Under the pieces are notes generated by a model. It saw only the letters and a list, made by a program, of their open reading frames with translations. It did no database searches and was not told the DNA's origin. Both the position numbers and the translations under genes were made by a program. A stretch of 64,000 nucleotides of DNA from Yamagishiella unicocca (Eukaryota; Chlorophyta; Chlorophyceae; Chlamydomonadales; Volvocaceae). Within the stretch, counting starts at the first letter, position 1. Each line of letters starts with the position of its first letter. The DNA lies in assembly GCA_003116995.1 (NCBI GenBank), contig BDSL01000077.1:124001-188000 (forward strand). Direction: 5' to 3'. Below are positions 20,580 to 34,353 of this stretch, one piece after another.

Positions 20580-23500
20580 ATGGAAGCCACGATTATCCAT
20601 ACCGTGGGCACACGGGTGTGGATCAGAAATGAAAAGGAGGCATGGATTAAAGGAGAGGTGGTCAAGGTCGAGGAGGAATATGTGCTTGTCCGCACTGAGG
20701 CCACTGGCGCGGAGGTCAAGTGCAAGCCAGAGGACGCACCGTTGCAGAACCCTCACAACAACCGGGGTGTTGATGTAAGTGATGTTCCACTCATTGCCAA
20801 AGCTTTTGGCGTCAGGGCTGTGCATGTAAAACGCCTGTTGCATTCGCGCGCAGGACATGACCAGGCTGTCCTACCTACACGAGCCGGCGGTGCTGTGGAA
20901 CCTCAACACTCGCTATGCATACGACGATATCTACACGTACACGGGCACCATTCTCATCGCAATCAATCCCTTCACATCACTTCCGCACCTGTATGGCGAC
21001 CACATGATGAACCAGTACCGGGGTGTAGATATCGGCGATTACGCTCCGCACGTGTACGCAATTGCTGACGCCGCGTACCGCCAGATGCGGAAGGAGATGA
21101 AGGGGCAGAGCATTCTGGTGCGTGGTCCAGCTGGGTAACGCCCGAGAGGGGCGGCGGGAAGGGGGGGAGTTTCAAAACACCAATTCTCCAAAGTACAGTA
21201 GACGCAATCCACCGCACAGAGCCAGTTGGAAGAAGGTTGATACATGCCTGGTTCATAAAATTTGAATTGGCGCAGCAGGTGCACTAGGGGGGTCTGCTAG
21301 CTAGGTCGGCCATGGATTGGATGGAGGGGAAGGGGCTGTGCATGAGGACGACGCGACCATATAGAGAGTCCTATGATGACACGTTGACACACCACTTGCT
21401 ACCTTCAAACACTATCGGTCGTGCGTTGTCGTACCGATTCGCCACCGCAACAAAGCTTCGCCGCACCCCAGTCAAATCCCAATCAAGCCTGGCTGTGCGC
21501 GCTGACCCCCCTGACCGAAGGTGAGCGGCGAGTCGGGTGCCGGCAAGACGGAGACTAGCAAGCTGATCATGAAGTACCTTGCATACATGGGCGGGTACAC
21601 CGAGGCTGGCGAGCAGACGGGCAGCGGCGGCAGCGTGGAGGAGCAGGTGCGGTGGCTGCTGTGCTGTGTGCGCACTGCGTTCAGCCAAGGGCTGCAGTGT
21701 ACGGCATAATGTCCGATGGCGGTACGGTATTGCCAGGGGGCCCATTGTCCTGGCGACAGGGCAACTTAGGACGGGCGCGCCAACAAGTGCATAAAGAGGG
21801 GATGGCACTATTTCGTGGTGTGCTGGCGGTGGTGGCATAGCGGCACGTGAGGTGACTGATGCCACCTGTCTGTCATGGTGACTTACATGGTCCAAAGGCC
21901 GCCCGAGGGCGAGGGGCTCGTATGTGTGCAGCGGTTAGGAACTCGGAACTGGAACTGACGGTTGGGATCCCAGCGCGGCGGTTTGGGGCGCACGTGGCTG
22001 CACGCATGGCAAAGCTAGGTTAAGGTTGCAGCGGCCAGGATACGCGAAGCCACCGACGTGACAGTCTGAGTAGCGGGGACTGTGGTGGAAATGGGCGTGC
22101 TATCGTTAACGCAGCAGCTGAAAGGTGGATGCCATTGGTGCGGGTTCGGCAAGGTGCTCATAGTCTAGCAAGCGTCGGCTACAGGGCAAGGAGACAAAGA
22201 AGCATCGCAATACGGTTTAGGCGCACACTGATGTTTCGGGATGCTTTTTGCACCGTTTGTGCTTACTCCGTGGTCACTCACACGCCGTCCACGCCTTTCC
22301 GACCGTACGCTTCTGCGAAGGTGCTGGAGTCTAACCCTTTGCTGGAGGCGTTCGGCAATGCCAAAACCACCCGCAACAACAACTCCTCGCGTTTCGGCAA
22401 GTACGTGGAGATCAACTTCAACGACAAGGGAGTGATCAGCGGCGCCGCCATCCGCACCTACCTTCTGGAGCGCTCCCGCGTCGTGGCCATCAACAACCCG
22501 GAGCGCAACTACCACATTTTCTACCAGGTCTGCCCGTCCCATGGGTCGGCGGGCGGCGTGCTGGCGGAATTAGTCACGCATGCACGCATGGCACGATGAC
22601 ACGTGCCATGAATGCCTGTCGGGGTTCCGGGGGAAGGCGTACGTTGATATGACGGATGCGCACATCAATGAGCGGCGATGAAGATACGTGTGTTTCTGCG
22701 TTCCGAACGTGGGCATGTCTTCCTTTCTTAACGCACGCGCTGATCCTTCATGCAAGGCGATCCAGCCGCATGACATGGGGCTCGTCGGCATCGCTTGCGG
22801 TCGACGTTGGGTTGCGTCGGGCCAGCATTCCGGAGGGCATTCATGGCGGGCTCGTGTTCCTTCACCCATTCGTGACGGGCTCCGGTCCCTTGACCCACTC
22901 TTTAAACAACATGTTGGGTTGGGGCGCCACGCCGGCAGCGGCACCCAACTGTTGACGAACACTCACGGCACGCCGTATCACGCACTGCATCACAACGGGC
23001 CCCACAGCACCCCCCTTATCCCGCTCCCGTCGATCCACGGTAGCATGTCGCCCGCCGCTCAGACACGCCGCACCACGCCACACTAGCATGCGAAACCCAC
23101 ACCAGCACCACGCCAAGATCACCGTTCACGACCCCACTGCGTCCGCCCCCACCTCCCCCCCGCCCGCTGAATTCGCGAATTCTCTTATCAAACCCCCCCT
23201 ACCGCTCCCCCGGCAGCTCTGTGATGGCGCCAGCCCGGAGCAGCGCGTGCAGTGGCGGCTCAAGAGCGGCCCGGAATACCGCTACCTGAACCAGTCCACC
23301 TGCTTCCAGCTACCGGGGACGGACAACGCGGAGGACTTTAAGGTGGGGTCGCGGCAGGCATGGCTGACGGCAGGTCTGCGTTGCGCTGGGCATGGGTCAC
23401 GGCAGGCATGGCTGACGGCAGGTCTGCGTTGCGTCAGGCATGGGTCACGGCAGGCATGGCTGACGGCAGGTCTGCGTTGCGTCAGACATGGGTCACGGCA

Positions 23501-26500
23501 GGCATGGCTGACGGCATGCGTGAGAGGTGACGGCACACATGGGTCCTGGCTTAACGCGCGCAGGATGATGATGGGATGGCGAGGGATGCCCTGTAGTACG
23601 GACATGACGGCGGAACCGTGTTTTGAGCGTGCGCAAGACAAAGCAAAAACCATGTTTGGCGGCCAATACGCTGCAGCCAGGTCGTGTGGAGTGGTTGTGT
23701 ACCTACATGTTGTGCCTTCCCGCCTTGGTCCCGGCCCCCCTTCCCCCTTCAGCGCACCAACTACGCCATGGAGCGTGTGGGTATTCCGGCGGCGGACCGT
23801 GAGGCCATCTTCCGCACCGTGGCGGCCATCCTGCACCTTGGCAACGTGGGGTTCAAGTAGGTCGGGCAGGCGCAGGGTTTGCGGTGGTCTGCGTTGGATT
23901 GCCCGGTCGGCAGCCCCGCCTCGTTTTGTGGCTGGCCAACCAACAGCCACCCCTCTCTGAAGGCTATGCACCCACTCCAATTCCCAAGTGTACTTACCGG
24001 TTCGTTTACGTAACCCCTCTCTGTAACTCATCGTGCCTCTGACCCCCACCTCCCAACAGCCCTGGGCCGGAGGACAGCGCGCTGGTCGCTCCGGAAACCG
24101 AGGACGCCCTGGACGCGACTGGTGAGTGCCTTACACGGTGGCTGTGGGAGCGGGCAGTTGCCGCAGCGGCACACCGGCTGGAGCCGGTGTGGCATGGTCC
24201 TTGTTATCATCCATGCAGCCGCCGACGCTCCAATGCTCTTGGATTTCGCAAGCATGGCTGCCAAAGGGGTTGGCAGTACTGTTTCCCGGCCAGGCGACAC
24301 TTGCTTGCGGCCAGCCATGCCACATCCGAGACGCCCCTAGATACGGGGGTTCGAGGGAGACCCGTGGATGCCCGATAAAAACCGTTTAAAACAGAAGTTT
24401 AGATACGGGAGTTGGGGTGGAAGCCACGTATGTTATGTTGGCCTTATTAGGGGGCTGTGGACGCGAGTGGAGTAGAGCTGCCGACTGAGAGGACGAGGAG
24501 ACCCTCAATGACCGCGTTGGCGTTTGGATAACCTAGGCACGATGGCGCCTCAGCAGGTCCCCGTGCCGTGGGGTCTCGCACGGATTAGGCGATAGCTGGC
24601 TGACAGGTAATCAGCAGCAGCCGTAGTAGTAGTGGCACCAGCAGAGCCGCAGCAGAACAATACCAGCGTCTGCACCCACCCTAGGCAGCTCAGCCGGAAA
24701 TGGGTTTTTGATGCTTCCTGCACTCACCATGCTCAGCGACGAGTAGCCAATGCGGCCGCCCCTGACCTCGTGTCGTGACCTTGACCGCACACGGCGAGGC
24801 TCCGCCCACACCTGTCACGGTAGCACCGGCACAGCCACGGTCAGTAACCGCCCGCCCCCTTGACACGTGCCGCCCGCAGCCGCGCTGCTGGGGGTGGAGA
24901 AGGAGGGGCTGCGGAAGGCCATGACGACCCGCGTGCGCCAGACGCCCGAGGGGCCGATCGTCAGCCCGCTGGATGCGCGCGCGGCAGGCGAGACGCGCGA
25001 CTCGCTTGCGAAGATCATCTACGCAAAGATGTTTGACTGGCTCGTGGGGATGATCAACGCCGCCATCGGCGAGGACAAGTGAGTTGGAAGGGTGGGGGGC
25101 GGGCTCTGCAGCGTGTCCCGCCGAGGTGCTTTTGCTGCAGGAGGGGAGCTGCATGTGGAATGTGCCCCCGGGCGCTAGTCGAATGGTTACGCTTATGGCG
25201 TGCAGGTTGATAGGTAGACACTCGTGGGTTGGGCGAGAGGGGGTTTGCCTCCGGCTGCGGCTCAGCATTGGTGGTGGTGGAGGTTTGCGGGCAAGGGCAT
25301 GGACCCATGCGCCTACTCGTGGCTCTGCGTCCCCGCCTATTCGTCGCTCTGGAGCGCCCGCCAGCTGACCGCACGCATCATGTCTTCGCTGCCTCCCATT
25401 CAGGAACTGCGCTGCGAGCGTGGGCGTGCTGGACATTTACGGCTTTGAGCAGTTCCAGTACAACGACTTTGAGCAGTTTTGCATCAACCTGGCCAACGAG
25501 AAGCTGCAGCAGCACTTCAACCAGCACGTCTTCAAGATGGAGCAGGCGAGTCGCGCCAGGCGTATCAATGCTGGGCAGCTTTCGCGGAACCAACGCTAAC
25601 GGCATCTTGTAATGTCGCTGGGTGAACTTAGGTCTGAAGTTGCCGACCTACACCCCCCGCCATCCTAGTCACAGTCGTGTGCAGTCATCTCGTGTTCCCC
25701 AGCCCGCCTGAACGCGGGGAGCGACAGCTCGCTTCGCTTTAGAGCTGACAGCTGCTTGCACGGTGCCCGTCGTGTACGACGCCCGTTCCCCCCGCCGCGC
25801 AGGCCGAGTACGAGCGCGAGGAGATCGACTGGAGCTACATCCAGTTCGTCGACAACCAGGACGTGCTGGACCTGATCGAGGGCAAGATCGGCATCCTGGA
25901 CCTGTTGGATGAGGTCTGCAGGTAGGCGGGGATTGGCATGGGGCGGGAGGGTCACACAGCGCCACCCAAAGTGCGGTTACCCAACGTAAAAATACAGCCA
26001 ACACCCTCCATAGGGTCAGGTTTCTGGCATGTAGCCTGATGGGGTCAGCTTCCTGCATCCAGCATGCCTAGCCTGTGATGCCGGACTGTGATTACAGTCC
26101 TCTTCTGCATGCAACGTTCTCCCAACGCACGCTTCTCCTGCACGTGACATCCGCATGAGCGCAACCAACGCTGTGTGCTCTTGCAATGACGGCGTAGGTT
26201 CGTGGACGCCAAGGGCAAGGACTTTGCGGAGAAGCTCTACAACGCGGGGACCTGCAAGGACTCGAAGCGCTTCGCCAAGCCCAAGACCTCCATGACGCAG
26301 TTCATCATTGACCACTACGCCGGTCCCGTCAAGTACGACACGGCCAACTTCATCGACAAGAACAAGGACTTTGTGGTTCCGGAGCACCAGGCCCTGCTGG
26401 GCGGCTCCACCCAGTCCTTCACCGCGGCGCTCTTCACCGACACCGACGCCGCCGCGGAGGCGGCCCCGGGCCGTCGTGGGGGCGCCTCCAAGGGCGTCAA

Positions 26501-29500
26501 GTTCAACTCGGTCGGCAGCCAGTTCAAGAAGCAGCTGTCGGAGCTGATGGTCCAGCTTCATGCCATGGAGCCGCACTACATCCGCTGCATCAAGCCGAAC
26601 GAGAGCGCGCAGGTGCCGTACCGTCTGATCGGGTTCGACATGGAGTGACGGGGGCCGTTCGTGCCAATATAGCGATTCACCGGCGGATGCGTTTGCTGCT
26701 CCCCTACCTTCTGGGCGAAGGGCGAGATGGATAACGTGCGCAAGGGGCTCGCCTCGCCGGCGGGCGCTTACCTTGCACCTCGGTTCCTCTCCAGGTTCCT
26801 CTCCGCTAACCCCGCACTGACACGGTGGTACCCCGCAGGCCGGTGTGTTCGAGAACAAGAACGTGCTGCACCAGCTCAAGTGCGGTGGTGTCATGGAGGC
26901 GGTGCGCATCAGCTGCGCAGGTGGGGTGGTGACGTGGCGGGGGGCCAGTGCGGGGCAGCGTGTACATGCCCACGGCCACCCTGCCAACTATGCAAGCTCG
27001 GCTACACGCCCGCGTATACGTCCGCATTTACTCAGTCCCTCCTCTCTAGCAACCTCTCACCCGCCTCGCTCGCTGACCTCACATCCCACCGATTGAGCCA
27101 GCTAGCAATCCCATAGTCGTCGTCATCTCCATCTTGATCAATGGCGTCATGCTGCCGGCTGGCCCACGCAGGCTTCCCCTCCAAGCGGCCGTACGACGAG
27201 TTCGTCGACCACTTTTGGCAGCTGGCTCCCGACCTACTCAAGACCGACGCCGATGACAAGGAGATCACCAAGGCCATTCTGTCCAAGGCGGCGGTCACGG
27301 GATACCAGATGGGCATCACGAAGGTGTGTCCGTGCGACGCGTCTGGGATCCCTGCGTCCGGTTTCACATTGTCTGCTGGCCCGGCCAGGGCAAGTGATAC
27401 ATGCCTTCGCATCTGTTCTCCACGCACCGGCACTGCGGTATGGCGTGATCACAGGGTTTCTCGCCCCTCATGAGCACCGCAGCAGCAACCACGATGAAGA
27501 ACCTCCCAATTTGCACCCGGCAGATCTTCATGCGCGCCGGCCAAATGGCTCAGCTGGATAAGATCCGCACCGACACGCTCAACGGCGCCGCCATCACCAT
27601 CCAGCGATACGTGCGCGGCACGCTGGCTCGCCGGCGCTTCTTCGCGGCGCGCGCCGCTGTGCTCACCATCCAGTGCGCAGTGCGCGCCTGGGCGGCCCGC
27701 AAGCTCACCTCCCAGCTGCGCCGCGAGAAGGCGGCCCTCACGATCCAGGTCCGTGTCCTCAGGTCGTGTCCTCAGGTCGTGTCCTCAGGCTGTCAGGCAG
27801 CGCGCCTCGCGCAGTTGACTCCAGGGGGCTTCGTGGTCGGGCACTTGTTGCGGACTGGGTTCGGCTGGATGGCAATAGCTGCACTGGCGTCACACCCACC
27901 TATGGCCTAGACGACACCACATGGGCGCAGGGATGGGTGCCACTGGCTGCCTCAATGGTCGGATGTTTTGATGAAAGAACCGCTCGTCGTCGTCGTCCCA
28001 CACGGCGCTTCTCTGATGTAGATTCTACGCGGCTAGTATATTCTAAACCACCTGTCTACGTCCGTCCCTTCCCTCGCTGCGCAGCGGATGTGGCGCGGCT
28101 ACAAGGCCCGCTCCACCTACCTGGAGACGCGCCGCCTCATCATGGCGGTGCAGTCCATGTTCCGCGGCCGCAACGCGCGGCAGCGGCTGGCGCAGCTGCG
28201 CCGCATGCGGGCGGCCGTCTCCATCCAGCGGCGCTGGCGCGGCTTCGTGGCTCGGCGCGCCTACCTTGCGACGCGCCAGGCGGCCATTGCCGTGCAGAGC
28301 GGCTTCCGCATCAAGGTACCCTCCCGTACTCCCTAATGGTTTGCCGAGCTGCGGAGTGCGCAAATGTGGAGAGGCTATATTTTGTTTGCCACTCCTGCTC
28401 TCTCTTGACGGTTATGTTTACCACTCCTGCTCTCTCTTGACGGTTATGTTTACCACTCCTGCTCTCTCTTGACGGTTATGTTTACCACTCCTGCTCTCTC
28501 TCGACGGTTATGTTTACCACAACTGCTCTCTCTTGAAGGTTATGTTTCACGTCCCGCCCGCAGGTCGCCCGCCGCGAGCTGCGCTCGCTCCGCCAGCAGG
28601 CCCGTGAGGGCACCAAGCTGCTGGAGGACAAGAAGGTTCTGGAGCAGAAGGTGCACGAGCTGCAGGCCATGCTGGAGACGGTGCAGGACCAGCGCAACGA
28701 GCTCCGGCAGCAGGTGTGTGCGGGGTGTGTGTGTTTGGGTGGGGGGTTCGAGGAAGAGCCGGGGGGGGGTAGAGGCAGGAAGCCGTGTGCGGGGATGGTC
28801 TAGTCATCACTGCATACGGTCCTGAACCTGATCTCTTCCATCCTCCAGACGACTTCCATCCATACTGTCCTTCCCTTAAGCCCTTAAGCCTTTCTGTGGG
28901 GTAGGCCCCAATTTTGTTTGCATATTTAAATGCACCGATTGTGTGGTGCTGTGTCGCGCCCGCCTCGCAACTGGGCTCGGTGTATCACTCAACGCAGGTC
29001 AAGGCCGAGCTGGCTGCCAGGTCGGAGTTGGAGCGACACGTGGAGGAGATGAAGGCGGAGCTGGAGGTGGTCAGCCGCGGCAAACTAGAAGAGGCGCAAG
29101 AGCAGCTCGCAACGGAACGGCTGGAGCGCGAGCAGTTGCAGCAGGTCAGTAAGGCGCACATGCGTGACCACAACGGGAGGCCGCGGTGGTCGGGGCCCGC
29201 GTTTCTTTCTGCCTGTCCCCTGGGCAACCTACCTAGACCACCTGCTGTCCTGCCGAGGTTTCCTAATCCCCGCCTGTAATGGGCAAGCCTGTTTTTTTTC
29301 TCCCCCTCTGCTGATCTGCCTGAACCCCGCGCATGAGCAGGAGATGGAGGCCCTCAAGGAGCGGCTTGCGTCCTCCGAGGAGGCGGCCAACCGAAAGGCC
29401 TCCGAGATGGCGACTGCGCTCAAGAAGGCCCAGGACTACATCGGCCAGCTCATGAGCGAACGCAGCCAGATCGATAAGAAGTTCCACGAGATGAAGTCCG

Positions 29501-32500
29501 ACCTCATCCAGCGCCTGCAGAACGCCTGTGCTCAGCGCGACGAAGCCCGCGGCCGGGTACGTAAGGAGCCACCGCTTGTGACGTCATCATGGGGGGTGCT
29601 GGACAAGTGGTGCACGAATAGGGCTTTTGCGGGCCCCAGGGCACCAGGCTTGCTTGGGTTGGGCACGGGATGCTGGGGCAACTTCAGCGGCTGCGCGTGC
29701 AGGGCCTCGCTCGCTTCGTGTAGGCAACCTGGTATCAAGATACTGATCCGCGTTCGCCCGGCTGTAAGCTTCGCATAATCCTGGCTTCCCCTTGTCTGCT
29801 TCTGCCTCAATGCCACAGGTCCTCGAGTTGGATAACGAGATGACAAAGCTGACGGAGAGTCTGCAGGTGAGGACGTGGCATGCGCGACGAGACGTGTAGA
29901 AAGTAGAGCTGGTTTGTGTGCGATCAGGCACGTGGACTGCGGTTTGGATGTGCACTCGCCTATGTAGCCACCAGATCGGAAGCCGCGGGGGGCCTGAGAG
30001 GGCCCAACCGTCAAGCCGGCGCTAAAAGTAGACAACACATGTCCTGTCCGAAAGTCTACACATATCGGTGTATCCCGCTGAGCCCTGACGCGCCGCTTAT
30101 GGACCCGCTGCTGTAGGCCAAGGACCGCGAACTGGCTACCGCGTCGGCAGCCGCGAGCGCCGCCGTGGCAGTGCAGGCGGTGCAGTCCGCGGCCATGGCT
30201 GCGAGCACGAGCGCCGGATCGCCCATCCCGGCGGGCACTCCGGGCCCGGCAGCCAACACCATGCAAAACATGCTACAAAAACTGCAGGCGTCGGCGCCAG
30301 GTACGCCGCTGGCCGCATTGTTTGTCGCGACACGGCCCCGATGCCCACGTGTCCTGCAGCTTGAACGGCTGCTGGGGATTAGTCAGCTCAGTAGGCAGAA
30401 GCATTGCGCCCAGGCTCGTATGTCTGGTTGTGTGCATCGCACGCATTACGTCCGCTCCGCGAAGTCCTTTTTTGGCGCGACCCGCCTAGCACCGCTTGAG
30501 GAGGCACTCGAACCGAGCGCCGCAAGCATACGTAATGGATGTTGCGGGGCGTGGGGCCGCTCGTAATTCATCAGCGCATGTACACCGCCCCGCCCTGCGC
30601 TGACCTGCCCTCCTGCTGTCCTGTGCCGCAGGCTACGCTCGCAACATCTCCGACAACATCAGCACACTCTTCGCCAAAGATGGAACGACGCCGCTGCGGA
30701 CACCGCCACGCAGTGGAGGGAGTATGCTGGAGGAGGACCTGCGGTGCGTGTTGGGCCGAATGACGGCGCGGCGGCGTGCGGTGAAGGAATGAAGAAATCC
30801 CGGTTTCGCCTGCCTCTGTCAATGCATTTCCATGTTTCAGTTGTGCACGTCGGACGCTCCCTCAACAACGCATCACCTAATTGAAGGCCACTAAAGGAAG
30901 TTTAGGTATGGCTTCCACGTCGTCCCCACATATTCACGTTCCTAATCCCTCGCTGCCGCTTGATACACGCATCAGGTCGCCCAGCATCGGCGGAATGCCC
31001 ACCCACGCCGTAAGCTCTGGGCCCGAGAGCGAGGCAGATCGGCGCATGCGCGAGGCGCAGCTGAAGCAAGTCGCTATGCTGGCGGAGAAGCGGAAGGCCG
31101 AGGAGGACCGGCTGCTGGCGGCGCTTACAGCGCCGCTGCCCACTGCAGTTCCCGGCAGCAGCGGACAGGATGGGGCCCTGGCGGGCATGGGCTTCCACAA
31201 GGGGCGGCCAGTGGCGGCCATCGTCATCTTCCGGTGGGTAACAAATTGACGAAGCGACCCCACGCGAGTGCTTGCTGGAAGGGTGAGGGAAGGTACTGCC
31301 CAAATGCCGTGTTGCCTAGCCACTCATGCGAGTGCGCTACTGCCCAAATGCCGTGTTGCCTAGCCACTCATGCGAGTGCGCTACTGCCCAAATGCCGTGT
31401 TGCCTAGCCACCCATGCGAGTGCGCTACTGCCCAAATGCCGTGTTGCCTAGCCACTCATGCGAGTGCGCTACTGCCCAAATGCCGTGTTGCCTAGCCACT
31501 CATGCGAGTGCGCTACTGCCCAAATGCCGTGTTGCCTAGCCACTCATGCGAGTGCGCTACTGCCCAAATGCCGTGTTGCCTAGCCAATCATGCGAGTGCG
31601 CTACTGCCCAAATGCCGTGTTGCCTAGCCACTCATGCGAGTGCGCTACTGCCCAAATGCCGTGTTGCCTAGCCACTCATGCGCCCCAACCCTCGTCCCAC
31701 CCATGTCCCACACAGGTACTGTCTCCACTCGCGCGCATTCCAGGCCGACCGCACAGCCATCTTCGACCGCATCGTCTCCGTCATTGGGCAGCAGGTACGG
31801 TACTTCGCTGTGAATGCAAGTGACCTGTCCGTCCAAAGGGAGATGCGGTCCTGCTTGCCTACAGGTCTAGTCGTTCGCTGTGCGACAGGATGTGATAGAT
31901 TATACCATACTAACTGGGACTGTATATACATTGTGGCAGTGTGGCGAGGGTTGGCGTGTCCTTGCCTTGATCCTGGATCCTGGACATATGTTGATCTGCC
32001 GTGGTGTCTGCCCTTTCAGGTAGAGCGCGGGCAAGAGGACAACAACTGCCTCGCGTACTGGCTCTCGAACACAGTCACGCTCTTGCATATGCTCAATAAG
32101 AACATCAAGCCCGCATCCGGCAACCTCAACAAGGCACGCGGCGGCGTCACAGCGGGCGGCGTGGGCGCCGCGACGCGCTCCGTGCTTGGCGCCATGTTCG
32201 GCAGCCGCAGTGGCGCTTCGCCTGGCTCGCTAGCGCACTCGGAGGCCTCGATACACGGCGGCGGCGTGGGTAAGCAAGAAGGACAGCCAACCGGGCAAAA
32301 ACATCACGCGGCAACAACAGAGTGCTCGTCATTTCACGCCACCGGCTCTTGTCACAACCAATTGATATGTGCTATCAACGTCATCCTGTGATCGCGATTA
32401 CTTGGGCGCCGGCCATTGCCCGCCTTCCAGCAAGCTCCACATTACCTGAACCACACTCCGTTTGCCCTCGGGTGCCAGGCGGATTCAAGCAGGTCGAGGC

Positions 32501-34353
32501 CAAGTACCCGGCTCTGCTGTTCAAGCAGCAGCTCGACGCGTTCGTGCAGAAGATCTTCCCCATGATCCGCGACAACGTGCGCAAGGAGATCTCGCCCATG
32601 CTGAGCAACTGCATCCACACTCCCAAGGCGTCTGGGCGCACCGTTGCGCGGCCTGCTGGTGCCGCACCCGCAGCTGGCGATAAGGGCGCAGGTACGAGAG
32701 TGGTCCAAGCGTGCTCTTATTAGAAGCGGTATGGCGGCGATGGTCACATCGCGATATTCCGTAACATGCGTTCGTTGTCATCCGCCACAGGCGCTGGCGG
32801 TGCACAGCAGGCTGCCTCGCACAAGTCGTGGACGGACATCCTCCACGTCCTGGACACGCTGCTGGCGGTGGTCAAGGCCAACAACGTGCCGAAGGTGCTG
32901 GTGCAGGTAAGGAGGGCGGAGAACCCACGGAGAACCCACACGGAGAACCCTCGACGATCCGCCGTGTATTCTGCCGCCTGTCTGAACTGGAATGATTATG
33001 GGGGGCTGACAACACATACTGCACCCCCCAACGAACGCACCGCAGGCGCTGTTCAAGCAGCTGTTCCGGTTCGTCAACGTGCAGCTCTTCAACCAGCTGC
33101 TGCTGCGCCGCGAGTGCTGCTCGTTCAGCAACGGCGAGTACGTCAAGACCGGCCTGGAGCAGGTGGCGCACTGGATCAACGGAGCGGGCGCGGACTACAT
33201 CGCGGACTCGTGGGAGGAGTTGAAGTACCTCCGACAGGTGGGTTCGACTACGTGTCTGTTCATCATCATCACCCGCCGCACGTTTGGCATCCACGCAAGG
33301 GAATGGGCCCATCGTCCTTTTGCGAATGCACGCTCTTCTGCTTGTCATGTGACACCAGCCATCTATTATTTTCCTAAAATTGTTGAACGCCTGCACCGTC
33401 GGAGTCGCTGTGTTGCTAGGACGGTGCATGTGTTAGGCGTTGGATTGTCCTCGTACCCTGATTGACTGGGTCATCCTCACTATCTTCACCGCGGCACCCT
33501 GTTACAGGCAGTGACGTTCCTTGTGATCGGCAACAAGCCCAAGAAGAGCCTCGAGGAGATCACCTCGGATTTGTGCCCGGTCCTCTCAATCCAGCAGCTG
33601 TACCGCATCTCAACCATGTACTGGGATGACAAGTACAACACGGAGACGGTGGGTTAGGGACCATGTCCAGACGAACGCGCCAATCCTGCCTGCTGAACTT
33701 GCTTGGGCCGGAACTGCCAGGGCAAGTCCAATTAAGCAAGTTAGATTCGCCAAGTCAGATCAAGCAGTTAGGTTGGCCACATGTGTCCGCGGCTGCATTG
33801 CTGTTGTAGCGCAGTTTGAAAGGTCCTCGCTAGGTCTCAACTGGTTATCACCCTCCTGGTTTTCCCATTGATCCTCAGGTGTCGCCGGAGGTGCTGGGGC
33901 GCATGAAGCAGGCCATGGTGGATTCCAACAGCTCGGCCAGCCACTCGTTCCTGCTGGACGATGACTCCAGCCTGCCCTTCCAGGCGGCGGAGCTGCTAGC
34001 AAACATGGACGACAAGGTAAGGTTCTTATGGCTGTGAATAATGCTGACTCTGATACCGGGCACTGATGAAATTGTGGACTGTGGTGCTCATCTTTGTGTA
34101 GCGAATCCATACGCCAAACCATACATTCTTAAGGCTGGTCGCCGCTCGCTGCCTGCTTGTAAGTCTCCTACTCGGCGTTGATATGTTTAGCGAATACCAG
34201 TTATGGACGCCTGTCATGCATATATGTATGCCGTACCTGCAGGACTTGTACGGCGGCATTCCGGTGCCCGAGGTGCTCCATGAGGGCGACGGCGCGGCCT
34301 CCTTCGCCTTCCTTGAAAAGGAGCTGCGTTTCGCTGCGCCCGCGGCGCAGTAG
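20580..34353 (+). CDS. Class XI/V-type myosin heavy chain with dilute domain
   Basis: Thirty exons with consistent phase give 1667 residues: 20580-20774, 20854-21117, 21521-21646, 22321-22527, 23217-23342, 23753-23856, 24060-24121, 24880-25078, 25404-25545, 25803-25921, 26198-26612, 26839-26920, 27172-27323, 27524-27748, 28085-28315, 28564-28713, 28998-29144, 29341-29556, 29819-29866, 30117-30300, 30632-30743, 30976-31233, 31716-31794, 32020-32269, 32479-32691, 32791-32906, 33046-33237, 33508-33648, 33879-34016, 34243-34353. Domains: N-terminal SH3 (1-65); motor with P-loop GESGAGKT (156-163), switch [10 protein letters not shown] (214-222) and switch II DIYGFE (438-443); six IQ motifs (about 750-885); coiled coil (about 885-1070); Ala/Ser-rich linker; dilute/cargo-binding domain (about 1190-1660). 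This is the organelle-transport myosin of the plant lineage, moving on actin. The intron after 25545 uses a GC donor. Followed by a headless tandem paralogue. Confidence 0.95.
23343..23520 (+). repeat. 48-bp minisatellite in a myosin intron
   Basis: About 3.6 copies of a 48-bp unit containing CGGCAGGCATGGCTGACGGC, starting right at the donor after exon 23342. Copies differ by a few bases. Confidence 0.9.
24344..24400 (+). repeat. Dispersed intronic repeat, family R1
   Basis: In the myosin intron 24122-24879. It has GGTTCGAGGGAGACCCGTGG, then ATGCCCGATAAAAACCG, then TTTAAAACAGAAG. Same block order as at 16565-16620. Confidence 0.75.
28391..28546 (+). repeat. 32-bp minisatellite in a myosin intron
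   Basis: About five copies of a 32-bp unit (CACTCCTGCTCTCTCTTGAC followed by GGTTATGTTTAC) between exons 28315 and 28564. The last copies carry substitutions (TCGACGG, ACAACTGC). Confidence 0.92.
31293..31682 (+). repeat. 44-bp minisatellite in a myosin intron
   Basis: Nearly nine head-to-tail copies of a 44-bp unit (TACTGCCCAAATGCCGTGTT, then GCCTAGCCACTCATGCGAGTGCGC in two parts), almost identical to each other. It fills most of the intron between exons 31233 and 31716. One copy has CCCATG for CTCATG and another has CAATCATG. Confidence 0.95.

Noticed and set aside
31293..31682. CRISPR-like array
   Set aside because: The 44-bp units are directly adjacent, with no variable spacers, and sit in an intron of a eukaryotic gene. 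It is a minisatellite.
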